Assembly: GCA_913055845.1 (NCBI GenBank)
Contig: CAJXKO010000009.1
Coordinates: forward strand, 1-56,329
From: an uncultured Bacteroidota bacterium
GTDB lineage: Bacteria; Bacteroidota; Rhodothermia; Rhodothermales; Salinibacteraceae
Direction: 5' to 3'
DNA: 56,329 nt
Both the position numbers and the translations under genes were made by a program. The notes beneath the pieces were generated by a model, which saw only the letters and a program-made list of their open reading frames with translations, was not told where the DNA came from and did not search any database. Positions 9,663 to 18,086 of this stretch are shown piece by piece. The first letter of the stretch is position 1, and each line of letters begins with the position of its first letter.

Positions 9663-11003
9663 ATGGAGCACCCGCAGACTCGGTTTTTGAATGACCACTT
9701 CGAGAAGGCCCTCATTCTCGAAGAGCCCGATCCCAGCCTCGACGACTACCTGCGCGAGCAGGGCATCGAGCCCGATCGGGTGCCCAAGCCCGACTGCTAC
9801 GACCAGGCGGCGATGGTGGAGCGATTGCGGGAGGGCCAGCACGACCTGATCTACAAGCGCAGCAAATTCGTGGTCGACGAAGCCGTGGTGCAGGCGTCCG
9901 ACAACCTCGCTGCCGTGATGCTCTGCTGCATCGGGGACGACACCGTCGACAAGCCGGCCTGCGCCGAGGAAGGTGTGCTGGTGTGCAACGACCCGGTGAG
10001 CAATGGGCGCTCGGTGGTGGAGATGGTGATGGGTGAGATGATCCTGCTGGCCCGCCGGCTCTACACGGCCAATGAGTCGGGCCGCCAGCACCGGTGGACG
10101 AAGGACAGTTCACGCCGGTACGAGCTAATGGACAAGACGCTCTCCATCATTGGACTGGGAAACATTGGCAAGCAGCTCGCCCGACTGGCCGACGCGTTCG
10201 GGATGGACGTCTGCTTCTACGACAAGTCGGACGTGGCGAACGAAGTAGGCACCACACTGGGCTGGACCGCCTGCGCCAGCCTGGCGGAGGCGTTTCGCAA
10301 AGGCGATTTTGTGACGGTACACGTCTCGGCGGAGGACCCGCAGGGACAGTCCAACGCGGGCCTCATCGGGTACGACCATTTCCGCCAGCTCGGGGCGGAG
10401 CGCCCGGACAACAGCCCCCGCGCGTTCATCAATGCCGCCCGCGGCTTCCTGTACGACCCGACCGACCTGAAACGGGCCATCGATGAGGGACACGTGCGGG
10501 CGGCGGCCGTGGATGTGTTTCCCGAGGAACCGGGAAGCGCCGACGAGGCGTGGACCAATCCCTACGCCGAGATGGGCAACGTCTTTACCACCCCCCACAT
10601 CGGCGCCGCGACGCAGGAGGCCCAGCCGCGCATTGCCTCGCGCATGGCCACGTCCACCCGGCTGCTCAACGAACAGGGCACCGTGCGCGACACGGTCTTT
10701 GGGCAGGGGCACACGATTGGGGTAAACGCCGAGCCGCCCCACTGGATTCTGGCCGTAGTGCACAGCGACGTGCGGGGGACAAAGAAGGCCATCGACGACG
10801 GCATCTACGAGGCCGGGGCCAGCAACCTTCAGTCGAACCACCGCGACTTTCCCGCCCTCGGCATCGCCTACGACGTGAACGCCATCGACCAACCCCTGAG
10901 TGACGTGCAACTGCACAACATCATCGAGGAGGCCACCTCGCTTTCCGACGACCCACGGGCCATTCGGACCCTCCGCCAGTTCAAGGTGAACGACTCGGTC
11001 TGA
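9663..11003 (+). CDS. serA: D-3-phosphoglycerate dehydrogenase-like 2-hydroxyacid dehydrogenase
   Basis: A 446-residue protein of the D-isomer-specific 2-hydroxyacid dehydrogenase family. It has an N-terminal substrate domain, an NAD-binding fold with GLGNIGKQLA (Rossmann Gly motif), FINAARGFL, AVDVFPEEP and TTPHIGAAT with the catalytic His. A C-terminal extension of about 90 residues follows, placed like the regulatory domain of SerA, which is why SerA (3-phosphoglycerate to 3-phosphohydroxypyruvate, first step of serine synthesis) is preferred over shorter family members. The start at ATG 9663 gives MEHPQTRFLND; an upstream in-frame start adds only Ser/Pro-rich residues. Substrate is inferred from length and layout, and other hydroxyacids are possible. 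It stands alone between two intergenic elements. Confidence 0.82.
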   Translation: MEHPQTRFLNDHFEKALILEEPDPSLDDYLREQGIEPDRVPKPDCYDQAAMVERLREGQHDLIYKRSKFVVDEAVVQASDNLAAVMLCCIGDDTVDKPACAEEGVLVCNDPVSNGRSVVEMVMGEMILLARRLYTANESGRQHRWTKDSSRRYELMDKTLSIIGLGNIGKQLARLADAFGMDVCFYDKSDVANEVGTTLGWTACASLAEAFRKGDFVTVHVSAEDPQGQSNAGLIGYDHFRQLGAERPDNSPRAFINAARGFLYDPTDLKRAIDEGHVRAAAVDVFPEEPGSADEAWTNPYAEMGNVFTTPHIGAATQEAQPRIASRMATSTRLLNEQGTVRDTVFGQGHTIGVNAEPPHWILAVVHSDVRGTKKAIDDGIYEAGASNLQSNHRDFPALGIAYDVNAIDQPLSDVQLHNIIEEATSLSDDPRAIRTLRQFKVNDSV

Positions 11004-11073
11004 GGCCTCCGGCGTACTGCCTGTTCAGTCACTGCACGACAGTGCCGAAAGGCGACTGTCCCTCCGGAAAAGC

Positions 11074-11140
11074 GTGATGCGTGAATCAGCCCCCCGTCGA
11101 AGTTGCTCTCACGCATCACGCTTCACTCCTCACAGATCAC
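11074..11140. repeat. Intergenic palindromic repeat element, copy 2
   Basis: GTGATGCGTGA (11074-11084) and TCACGCATCAC (11109-11119) are a perfect 11-bp inverted repeat with a 24-base loop; a third, imperfect word TCACAGATCAC follows at 11130-11140 and overlaps the stop codon of the flavoprotein gene at 11137. It sits between convergent genes and shares its words and order with the element at 8390-8459. It might also act as a bidirectional terminator, though no T-run is present. Confidence 0.65.
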
Positions 11141-12123
11141 GCCACGGCCGGCTCAGCTTCCAGTGTCGAGGCGATGTGGTCCATGATCTGCTCGGCGTGG
11201 AAGCGGCCGTTTTCGATGAACCAACGGCTCGTGTCGCATCCCCCACAGATGGTGCCGGCAAGGTACAGACCGTCGCGGTTCGTTTCGAAGGTCTCACCCT
11301 CCTCGTCGTGCACCGGCGTGCGGGCCTCGTCGTCGCGAATCGCAATGCCGAGCTGCTCCAGGAAGTCGTAATTGGGCCGGTAGCCCGTCATGGCGAGCAC
11401 GAAATCGTTGTCGATGGATGTCGGGCCGTCGGGCGTGTCAAGATGGAGGGCATCCGGCTCAATGGCCGAGACGGTAGTGTTGAAGTAGGCGTCGATGGAG
11501 CCTTCCGCGATTCGGTTTTCGAGGTCCGGGCGGAGCCAGTACTTCACGCTGTCGTCGATCCCGGGCTCCCGTACGACCATCGTGACATTTGCCTCGTGGC
11601 GGTAGCATTTGAGAGCGGCCTTGGCCGCCGAGTTGGCGCCGCCCACAACGGCCACGTCTGTCAGCGCGTAGGGATAGGGCTCCTTGAAGTAGTGCCGCAC
11701 CTTGCCCAGGTCCTCCCCCGGCACGTCCATGCGGTTGGGGACGTCGTAGAAGCCGGTGGCCACCACGACCTTGCGCGTCTGGTAGGTCCCTGCGTCCGTG
11801 ACCACCGTGTAGGCGTCGTCCCCGCCGCGCAGGTCCGTCACCGGCTCGTACAGGCGCAGGGCGAGGTTCTCCGCCGTGGCGACCCCGCGGTAGTAATCGA
11901 GTGCTTCCTCGCGGCGCGGCTTGTAGTCGCGCGTGGGGAATGGATGGCCGCCGATCTCCAACAGCTCGGGGGTGGAGAAAAACTCCATCTGCGTGGGGTA
12001 CCCGATGAAGGAGTTACAGAGGGCCCCCTTTTCGATGATTAGCGAATCGAGCCCGCGGTTCTGCGCTTCCACGCCGCAGGCAAGGCCCACGGGCCCGGCT
12101 CCAATCACAATGACGTCGTGCAT
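11137..12123 (-). CDS. ypdA: YpdA/Bdr-like FAD-dependent reductase (putative bacillithiol disulfide reductase)
   Basis: A 328-residue flavoprotein resembling YpdA (Bdr), which reduces bacillithiol disulfide with NADPH in Firmicutes. It has an N-terminal FAD motif VIGAGPVGLACG (7-18), IIEKGALCNSFIGYPTQMEF, STPELLEIGG, KVVVATGFYDVPN, VRHYFKEPYPY, a second NADPH-binding motif VAVVGGANSAAKAAL and a C-terminal ICGGCDTSRWFIENGRFH. These blocks match the YpdA layout rather than thioredoxin reductase, and no CxxC is present. In S. aureus YpdA the first Gly motif contains a Cys proposed as redox-active; here that position is Val (residue 12), with a Cys a few residues later (17). ATG 12123 was chosen over GTG 12129. 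Bacillithiol use by this organism is inferred. Confidence 0.82.
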   Translation of the reverse strand: MHDVIVIGAGPVGLACGVEAQNRGLDSLIIEKGALCNSFIGYPTQMEFFSTPELLEIGGHPFPTRDYKPRREEALDYYRGVATAENLALRLYEPVTDLRGGDDAYTVVTDAGTYQTRKVVVATGFYDVPNRMDVPGEDLGKVRHYFKEPYPYALTDVAVVGGANSAAKAALKCYRHEANVTMVVREPGIDDSVKYWLRPDLENRIAEGSIDAYFNTTVSAIEPDALHLDTPDGPTSIDNDFVLAMTGYRPNYDFLEQLGIAIRDDEARTPVHDEEGETFETNRDGLYLAGTICGGCDTSRWFIENGRFHAEQIMDHIASTLEAEPAVA

Positions 12124-12300
12124 GGGCACTGGATATTGGGATACGACAATGCGCGACGTATCCGAACCTGTGGAGGCGGGGGGCAGTTTCGGCGACCGCC
12201 CGTCGAGAAGGAGAAATGGGGTAAAATCGTTGCAACCCGGTTCGGGACGGGACGGCGGTGGGGGAACGCACGAAGTGATTTCTCCGCCTCCGCACCGCCC

Positions 12301-13632
12301 CTACTCTCCCCCCGGCGTGGCGTGGCGGGAAATAGGAAGCGTCATGCAGCGCGGGCCGCCCCGACCACGCGACAGTTCCGTTCCGCCCAGCTGGATGGCC
12401 ACCTTCTCCTGGCCGGGAGTGAAGTGTCCGGATTCGAAGTAGGACAGGAAGCTCTCAGCAGACACGATGCGATAGCCGTGCTCACGGAGCAGGTCGAAGG
12501 TGCGACTGTTGCGCTCGTAGCCCAGGATGGCACCGGGGGCGGCCGCAAACACATTGGCCCCGTCGGTCCATTGTTCACGCTCCTGATGCAGACGCTCCGC
12601 GCCCCCACAGGGAATAAAGGTGAGGTCGCGATCGAGCAGCTCGCCGAGCACGTCGCGCAGGTTGCGCCGCATGTCCGTCACGAAGCGCCCCGACTCGGCG
12701 GCGGTAAAGTGCACCGCGTAGCCGAAGCCGTGCGTCTCTAGGAGCGGCGGGAAGACGATAATTTCGTCCGGGGAGGCGAACGTAAAGACCGTGTCGAGAT
12801 GCATGGTGGCCCGCCGCTTGGGCAGGTCCACGGCCAGGACGTGCTCCACCGGCGTGCGCTCGAACAGCTCGTGCGCGATGGCCATGATGGCCCCGAGCGA
12901 CGTGCGCTCTGAATGGCCGATAAGCACCGTGTCGGGGCTTGCCACGAGCAGGTCGCCGCCCTCGAACGTCACTCCCGGCGGCAACTCAATGATCTTGTCG
13001 CTGTGCGGCGCAAACCGGGGGTGGTAGTTGAGAATGATGTTGATGATGATGCTCTCTCGGGTCCGGGCCACCGTGGCGGCGTGGCTCAGAATGATGTGGT
13101 CGTGCACCACGGCGGCGAGGTCCCGCGTGAACATGAGATTGGGCACCGGCTGGGCGCGGATGGGGAGTTCCGACTGGCCGGTGAGCGCAAACTCCTGTAA
13201 ATCCTTCGGGGAGAAGCGCTTAAGCTCATCCTCCACGGTGCCCAGGTTTTGCTCGGGAAGACTCTCACAGAGCTTCTCCACGAAGGCGTACCGCGCAGCG
13301 TCCTCGGCCTCAAAGGCCTCAACCAGGAGGTCCTTGATCTGAAGCACCGTGTCGGGCCGGCCCACGATTTTCTCAAACACCGAGCACATGAGCAGGTGCT
13401 CCTGGCGCGCGTGGCCTACGAACAAAATGTCGTCGAATAGGAGGTCTTCCCGATTCTCGGGCGACACGAGTTCCATTTCCGGCCCCGGGGTATGCACGAT
13501 CACCTGCTCAAGCAGATGCGCCTCGGCGGGGATGCTATAGACGTCCGAGGATTGCTCGACAGGCGGACTGGGGGGGGCTTCGACGGGGGCCACGGTGGGA
13601 GCACGCTGGGGTCGTGAGCAGAGTCGGCGCAC
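12301..13632 (-). CDS. arcA: Arginine deiminase
   Basis: About 443 residues if started at GTG 13632; the conserved part begins near VYSIPAEAHLLEQVIVHTPGPE, so the Pro-rich first 30 residues may be over-called. The enzyme converts arginine to citrulline and ammonia. Visible guanidino-modifying motifs are NLMFTRDLAAV, FEGGD, MHLDTVFTF with the catalytic His, and SRGRGGPRCMTLP, in which Cys429 is the nucleophile. The deiminase pathway normally continues with ornithine carbamoyltransferase and carbamate kinase, but neither gene is nearby, so here the enzyme may serve arginine breakdown or pH control, or its partners may lie elsewhere. It runs in the same direction as the flavoprotein, about 180 bases upstream of it. 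Confidence 0.93.
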   Translation of the reverse strand: MRRLCSRPQRAPTVAPVEAPPSPPVEQSSDVYSIPAEAHLLEQVIVHTPGPEMELVSPENREDLLFDDILFVGHARQEHLLMCSVFEKIVGRPDTVLQIKDLLVEAFEAEDAARYAFVEKLCESLPEQNLGTVEDELKRFSPKDLQEFALTGQSELPIRAQPVPNLMFTRDLAAVVHDHIILSHAATVARTRESIIINIILNYHPRFAPHSDKIIELPPGVTFEGGDLLVASPDTVLIGHSERTSLGAIMAIAHELFERTPVEHVLAVDLPKRRATMHLDTVFTFASPDEIIVFPPLLETHGFGYAVHFTAAESGRFVTDMRRNLRDVLGELLDRDLTFIPCGGAERLHQEREQWTDGANVFAAAPGAILGYERNSRTFDLLREHGYRIVSAESFLSYFESGHFTPGQEKVAIQLGGTELSRGRGGPRCMTLPISRHATPGGE

Positions 13633-13758
13633 CCCTCATGATCGGAAATGGGTCGGAGAAAAGCCACCGCGGACGGGGACGGGAGGCGCCGCCCTCCGTT
13701 GACAACGGATCTCCAGATGCCCCATCCGCTCCTCACTCGCCGCCGGCCAGCCTCCGCT

Positions 13759-13944
13759 TCAGGACCGCAACTCCTCCAACACGCGAATCACGAGAAGCAC
13801 GACGAGCACGACGGCCCCCACCTTGAGGACGAGCCGGAGCAAGGGCCGGACGATATCGATGAGCAGTCCCAGGAGGCTGAGCCCGAGCAGGGCAATAATG
13901 CCGATAATGAGCCACCGAAGAACCGTGCGGATGTCGAGGTCCAT
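13759..13944 (-). CDS. Small hydrophobic membrane protein, function unknown
   Basis: A 61-residue frame starting MDLDIRTVLRWLIIGI. It consists of two stretches of Leu/Ile/Val long enough to cross the membrane (about residues 10-29 and 34-54), joined by a short DIVRPL turn and ending in RVLEELRS. The acidic start and basic residues at the membrane edges look like a real small membrane protein. I recognise no family. The longer frame reaching 14067 begins with unlike sequence and was not used. Confidence 0.55.
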   Translation of the reverse strand: MDLDIRTVLRWLIIGIIALLGLSLLGLLIDIVRPLLRLVLKVGAVVLVVLLVIRVLEELRS

Positions 13945-14127
13945 GAGACGAGGCAACCAGTCAGAGGCATCGAAAAGGGCTCCCCCCGTACAAACGACCG
14001 CTGTCCCCCTCGGTGTTACAGGCAGGCGGAATGCAACCGTGAGGCCCAGTGTCGGCGTGCGCTTCACGAGCCTTGCGCACGACCAATCACCGGCCTCTAT
14101 GCCCGTCGCCGCGCGGTGATCCTGTCC

Positions 14128-14904
14128 CTACCGCGACGGCTCCACGGACGGTTGGCCGAGCACCGGGCGCTCGTACCGTACCCGCTGCAGCACGAGGCCC
14201 TCCGCCGCCATCGAAGGGCCCGCCACGCGCCGGTCTTGCGCCTCAATGACCGCCGGTAGGGCATCCGCCTTTCGCTTCTCGTGCCCGATCTCTACGAGGG
14301 TGCCCACAAGGGCGCGCACCATACCGTGCAGAAACCGGGTCCCGACCACCTCGAACCGCCAGAAACCGCGCCGTTCCTCCTTCACCCAGCGTGCGTGGTG
14401 GAGAGTGCACACGCGGTTGTCGGTGTCGGACTGGGCGAGGCAGAAGGAACTGAAGTTGTGTCGTCCGAGGAGGTCGGGCGTGGCGGCCCGGACGCGGTTG
14501 AAGTCGGGCGGCGGGCGAACCCGGGTACGCGTTCGTCGTCCCAGCGCGCACGGCTGGGTGTGGAGACGGTAGTGGTAGCGGCGCAGGCGGGCGTCGTAGC
14601 GGGCGTGGAACTCGTTCGGGGCCTCTTCCACCCGGCGCACTGCGACGGCCGCGGGCGTGAGGCCGTTCAGGGACCCTCGTAGCCGATACGGATCGCGCGC
14701 TTCGGGAAGATCGACGTGCGCCACCTGCCGGCGCGCGTGCACCCCGGCGTCCGTGCGGCCGCTCCCGGTTACCCGGCACGCCGCGGACACGATCGTCTCC
14801 ACGGCCTCCTCCAGCGCCCCCTGCACTGTGGGCACGTCCGGTTGGATCTGCCACCCGTGGAAGTCGGTTCCGTCGTACTCAATGAGCAATCGATACCGGG
14901 GCAT
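14128..14904 (-). CDS. truA: tRNA pseudouridine synthase A
   Basis: A 258-residue TruA, the enzyme that isomerises uridines 38-40 in the anticodon stem-loop. It starts [21 protein letters not shown], has [13 protein letters not shown] with catalytic Asp52 at the standard position, then [15 protein letters not shown] and [20 protein letters not shown], the conserved C-terminal block. Length and motif order are normal. The divergent aroK begins about 160 bases upstream. Confidence 0.96.
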   Translation of the reverse strand: MPRYRLLIEYDGTDFHGWQIQPDVPTVQGALEEAVETIVSAACRVTGSGRTDAGVHARRQVAHVDLPEARDPYRLRGSLNGLTPAAVAVRRVEEAPNEFHARYDARLRRYHYRLHTQPCALGRRTRTRVRPPPDFNRVRAATPDLLGRHNFSSFCLAQSDTDNRVCTLHHARWVKEERRGFWRFEVVGTRFLHGMVRALVGTLVEIGHEKRKADALPAVIEAQDRRVAGPSMAAEGLVLQRVRYERPVLGQPSVEPSR

Positions 14905-15063
14905 TCGTCCGCGTAGGGGAGTGGCGGGGAGAGCAGCGACCGGGAGAGCCCAGTCGTAGTAGAGAAAAGCGGCCCGGTCGTTCTCGACCGGTGGGGACGT
15001 CTTCCGAAATGCACACCCTGTTTTTCCGTTCTATCCTTCAACAGTCGAATTCTCCCCGTTCCC

Positions 15064-15615
15064 ATGCGCATCTACCTCACCGGCTTCATGGCGAGTGGCA
15101 AGTCGACCGTCGGCCCCCGGGCCGCAGCGCGGCTCGGCCTCTCGTTCCTCGACCTTGACCGCCTCGTCGCCGTCCACGCCGGGCGCTCCATCCCGACGAT
15201 CTTTGCCGAGGACGGGGAGGCGCGATTCCGCGACCTCGAAACGGAGATGCTCCGCCGGACGGCCGAGACCGAGGACCTCGTCGTGGCCCTGGGCGGCGGC
15301 GCCCTCGTGGACGACGACAACCGCGCGTTCGCTTCGCAGCACGGGCGCGTGGTCTACCTGGCGGTGCCGGTGGCGACCATCCTGGACCGGGTGGCCGACG
15401 ACGACACCGAACGCCCCCTCCTCCAAGACGCGACCGGCACGCCCCTGTCCCGCGACGCGCAGCGGACACGCATCGAGCAGATGCTGGACGAGCGCCGCCC
15501 CTATTACGAGGAGGCCGACGCGACCGTCGACGCGGACCGGCCCGTAGAGGCAGTGGTGACGGATGTCGTGGCGGCCGCCTCGCCCCCAACGGCCCCGGAC
15601 CCGACCGAGGCGTAG
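15064..15615 (+). CDS. aroK: Shikimate kinase
   Basis: A 183-residue P-loop kinase that phosphorylates shikimate with ATP, the step immediately before AroA. It has Walker A GFMASGKST (7-15), the LDLDRL shikimate-binding Asp region (29-34), RFRDLETEML, LGGGAL (the Gly-rich substrate loop) and RPLL with the lid Arg. Length is typical; a Pro-rich acidic tail of about 15 residues follows the fold. The start at ATG 15064 places the P-loop seven residues in, as usual. It may be co-transcribed with the ydbS/ydbT pair starting about 90 bases downstream, but these functions are unrelated. Confidence 0.95.
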   Translation: MRIYLTGFMASGKSTVGPRAAARLGLSFLDLDRLVAVHAGRSIPTIFAEDGEARFRDLETEMLRRTAETEDLVVALGGGALVDDDNRAFASQHGRVVYLAVPVATILDRVADDDTERPLLQDATGTPLSRDAQRTRIEQMLDERRPYYEEADATVDADRPVEAVVTDVVAAASPPTAPDPTEA

Positions 15616-15705
15616 TCCCTGCCGCCCGGAAACCTCGCCCGATCCCTCTGTTTCAATGTGTCCGGCAATCGGACATGCCTCGGACCCGCCCTCGCCGCCT
15701 GCTCT

Positions 15706-16242
15706 ATGAGTACTGATGCCTCCGAGCCCGCCCTGTCTGACGTGGCGGCCGGGGAGCCCATTCGATCGCTCGACCCGTCCATCCGGTCCGTCTGGATGAT
15801 CAAGATGGCCGGCCTGTCGGTGCTCCTTTTCCTTCCGGCGCTGTTCTACGACCTGACCCACCTGTTCTCGCCCGACTCCTGGCTTCCCTTCGGCGTGCTG
15901 TCGGGGACGGTGCTTGTGGGCGCCACGCTGTATTGCCTCGCGTGGCCGCGGCTCCGATACCGCGCCTGGGGATTTGCACTACGGCCCGAGGAGATCTACA
16001 TGGAGCACGGCGTGCTTCAGCACGTCCGCACCGTCGTGCCCCTGCGCCGCATCCAGCACGTGGACGTGTCACAGGACCTGATCGAGCGCGAGTTTGCCCT
16101 CGGGCGCCTCATCGTCCACACGGCCGGGTCGCGCAGCAGCGACGTCGTGATTCCCGGACTGCCCCTGCCCGAGGCCGAGGAGATTCGGGACAAGATCAAG
16201 CGCTTTATCCTTGAAGACCCGCTCATCGAAGAGCCGGTGTGA
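15706..16242 (+). CDS. PH-domain membrane protein, YdbS-like
   Basis: A 178-residue protein with an N-terminal Ser/Ala-rich segment, two membrane helices (around MAGLSVLLFLPALFYDLTHL and PFGVLSGTVLVGATLYCLAW) and a C-terminal bacterial PH (bPH2, formerly DUF304) domain with GFALRPEEIYMEHGVLQH and VPLRRIQHVDVSQ. This matches YdbS of Bacillus, encoded next to YdbT. Its TGA overlaps the ATG of the next gene (TGATG), so the two are translationally coupled. ATG 15706 was chosen because an upstream start adds non-conserved residues. The molecular role of the pair is uncertain. Confidence 0.82.
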   Translation: MSTDASEPALSDVAAGEPIRSLDPSIRSVWMIKMAGLSVLLFLPALFYDLTHLFSPDSWLPFGVLSGTVLVGATLYCLAWPRLRYRAWGFALRPEEIYMEHGVLQHVRTVVPLRRIQHVDVSQDLIEREFALGRLIVHTAGSRSSDVVIPGLPLPEAEEIRDKIKRFILEDPLIEEPV

Positions 16243-17957
16243 TGCCGTCGTCGTCTTCCCACGCGGAGCCCGACCCCTCCTCTGTGCCGTCCGATGCCGC
16301 CTCGCGGGATGCCTCGTCCGCGGACGAGGCCGCGAATGGAAGCGCCCCGGACGCGGATGCCGCCCCGGCCCCTTCCACCACGCTCGGCGCCATCCACGAG
16401 CCGCAGCGCCTGCACCCGCTGACGCTGCTACTGCGCGTGGGGGCCAGCCTGCCCGCACTGGTGCTGATCCTGTTTCCGCTGCTTCGCAACCCGGACTCGA
16501 CGGAAAACGTCACGTCCCTCGTGCTGGCGGTGATGTACGGCGTATTTGCGCTGCCGGCCATCCTGCTCCAGTACTGGCGGTTCAGCTACCGCATCACGCC
16601 GAAGCAGATCGTGATTCAAAGCGGCGTGCTGACCCGCAAAAACCGGAGCATCCCCATCGAACGCATCCAGAACATCCAGATCGAGCGCAACCTCGTAGCG
16701 CGTGTGCTGGGGCTGGCGAAGGTCAAGATCGAGACGGCGGGCAGTTCCAGCACCGAGGGCAGCCTCGAATACGTGAGCGTCGCCGAGGCGCGCAAGATTC
16801 GACAGGTCGTCCGCTCCTTTCAACGCGGTGCCACAGATGCGGACGCCGCCCCCGAGGCGGAGGCGGAGGAAGCGGCGGTGGAGACGCTGTTCGACATGCC
16901 GCTGCGGCGCGTGTTGCTGTCTGGGGCCTTTCGCTTCTCGCTGCTCTACCTCGCCGTCATCTTTTCGGTGCTGGAGTTCTTCAACCCGGAAACGCTGATG
17001 CAACGGTTCATGCAGGCGGGGCGCCTGGAATGGCTCTCGGGCCTCGTCCTGCGCCACCCAGCGCTCGCAATTCTCGCGACGGTCCTCGTGGCGGTGGTCT
17101 TGGGGTGGATCAGCGGCATTGCGGTGCACCTGGCACGCTACTACAACTTTCGGCTGTGGCTCGATGGCGACAAGCTGCGCAAGCGCCACGGCCTCTTTAC
17201 GGTCACGGAGGGCACAATCCCGCTCGATAAGGTGCAGACCCTCATCCTCCGTACGAACCCGTTCATGCGCGCCTTCGGGTGGTACGAACTGAAGGTACAA
17301 ACCATCGGGATCGATGTGGAGGAGCAGGGACACCGCGTGATTGCGCCGTTCGCGAGTGCCGAGCGCATCCTGGAGCTTGCGCGCCGCGTACGGACGTTCG
17401 ACCTGCCCGACGCCTTCGCCCACGTCTCGCGCCTTACGATCCGCCGTCGGTTTTTCCGGTACACAATCGTCCTCACGGCCCTGCTACTGCCTACCGTGTA
17501 CTTCTGGCCGGCGGACTGGCTGCACCCGGGCGGCGTGGCGCTGCCCTGGTGGGGCTTCGGCCTCGTACCTTTCATCCTGGGGTGGGCCGTCCTCCAGTAC
17601 CGAAACCACACGTACGCGGCGGGAGACGACGGCTTCTACATCCGGCGCGGCGTGCTGTCGCACTACCTGTGGATCGTGCCGGTCGACAAATTTCACGTCT
17701 TCCACGTCACCGCATCGATCTTCCAGCAGCGGCTCGGCCTCAAGACGCTCTTCGTGGACACGGCCGGGGCCGCTGGGTTTGCGTACCCCGAGGTCATCGA
17801 TGTGCCCGGCGACGAGGCGGACACGCAGTTCACCTCCCTGTACCGGCGCTTTCAGCAACTGTACCGGGCCCGCGTGGAGACGTCCACCGGCGCGCCCGAC
17901 ACGCGGCTCCCCCCCGAGGAGCGCCCCCGCCTCCCGACCGACACGCCCACCGACTGA
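16242..17957 (+). CDS. PH-domain membrane protein, YdbT-like
   Basis: A 571-residue protein starting at ATG 16242 inside the stop of the YdbS-like gene. After a disordered Ala/Asp-rich N terminus of about 55 residues come alternating membrane-helix pairs and bPH2 modules: one around ITPKQIVIQSGVLTRKNRS and IPIERIQNIQIERN, one around LWLDGDKLRKRHGLFTV and IPLDKVQTL, and one around YAAGDDGFYIRRGVLSH and IVPVDKFHVFHVT. Three PH modules in one chain is the layout of YdbT. It probably forms a membrane complex with YdbS; what it binds is not known from sequence. Confidence 0.82.
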   Translation: MPSSSSHAEPDPSSVPSDAASRDASSADEAANGSAPDADAAPAPSTTLGAIHEPQRLHPLTLLLRVGASLPALVLILFPLLRNPDSTENVTSLVLAVMYGVFALPAILLQYWRFSYRITPKQIVIQSGVLTRKNRSIPIERIQNIQIERNLVARVLGLAKVKIETAGSSSTEGSLEYVSVAEARKIRQVVRSFQRGATDADAAPEAEAEEAAVETLFDMPLRRVLLSGAFRFSLLYLAVIFSVLEFFNPETLMQRFMQAGRLEWLSGLVLRHPALAILATVLVAVVLGWISGIAVHLARYYNFRLWLDGDKLRKRHGLFTVTEGTIPLDKVQTLILRTNPFMRAFGWYELKVQTIGIDVEEQGHRVIAPFASAERILELARRVRTFDLPDAFAHVSRLTIRRRFFRYTIVLTALLLPTVYFWPADWLHPGGVALPWWGFGLVPFILGWAVLQYRNHTYAAGDDGFYIRRGVLSHYLWIVPVDKFHVFHVTASIFQQRLGLKTLFVDTAGAAGFAYPEVIDVPGDEADTQFTSLYRRFQQLYRARVETSTGAPDTRLPPEERPRLPTDTPTD

Positions 17958-18086
17958 TCCCCGGCGCCCATCTGCCCTTTTCGAAAAGCCGACGCCTCGT
18001 TTGGGGATTTCCGGCCGCAGTTCGTTGACTAAGGCGGCGTGTGTCCGCCCTTTCCTCCGCGCTTCCCCACCAATCGTCCCATAGTC

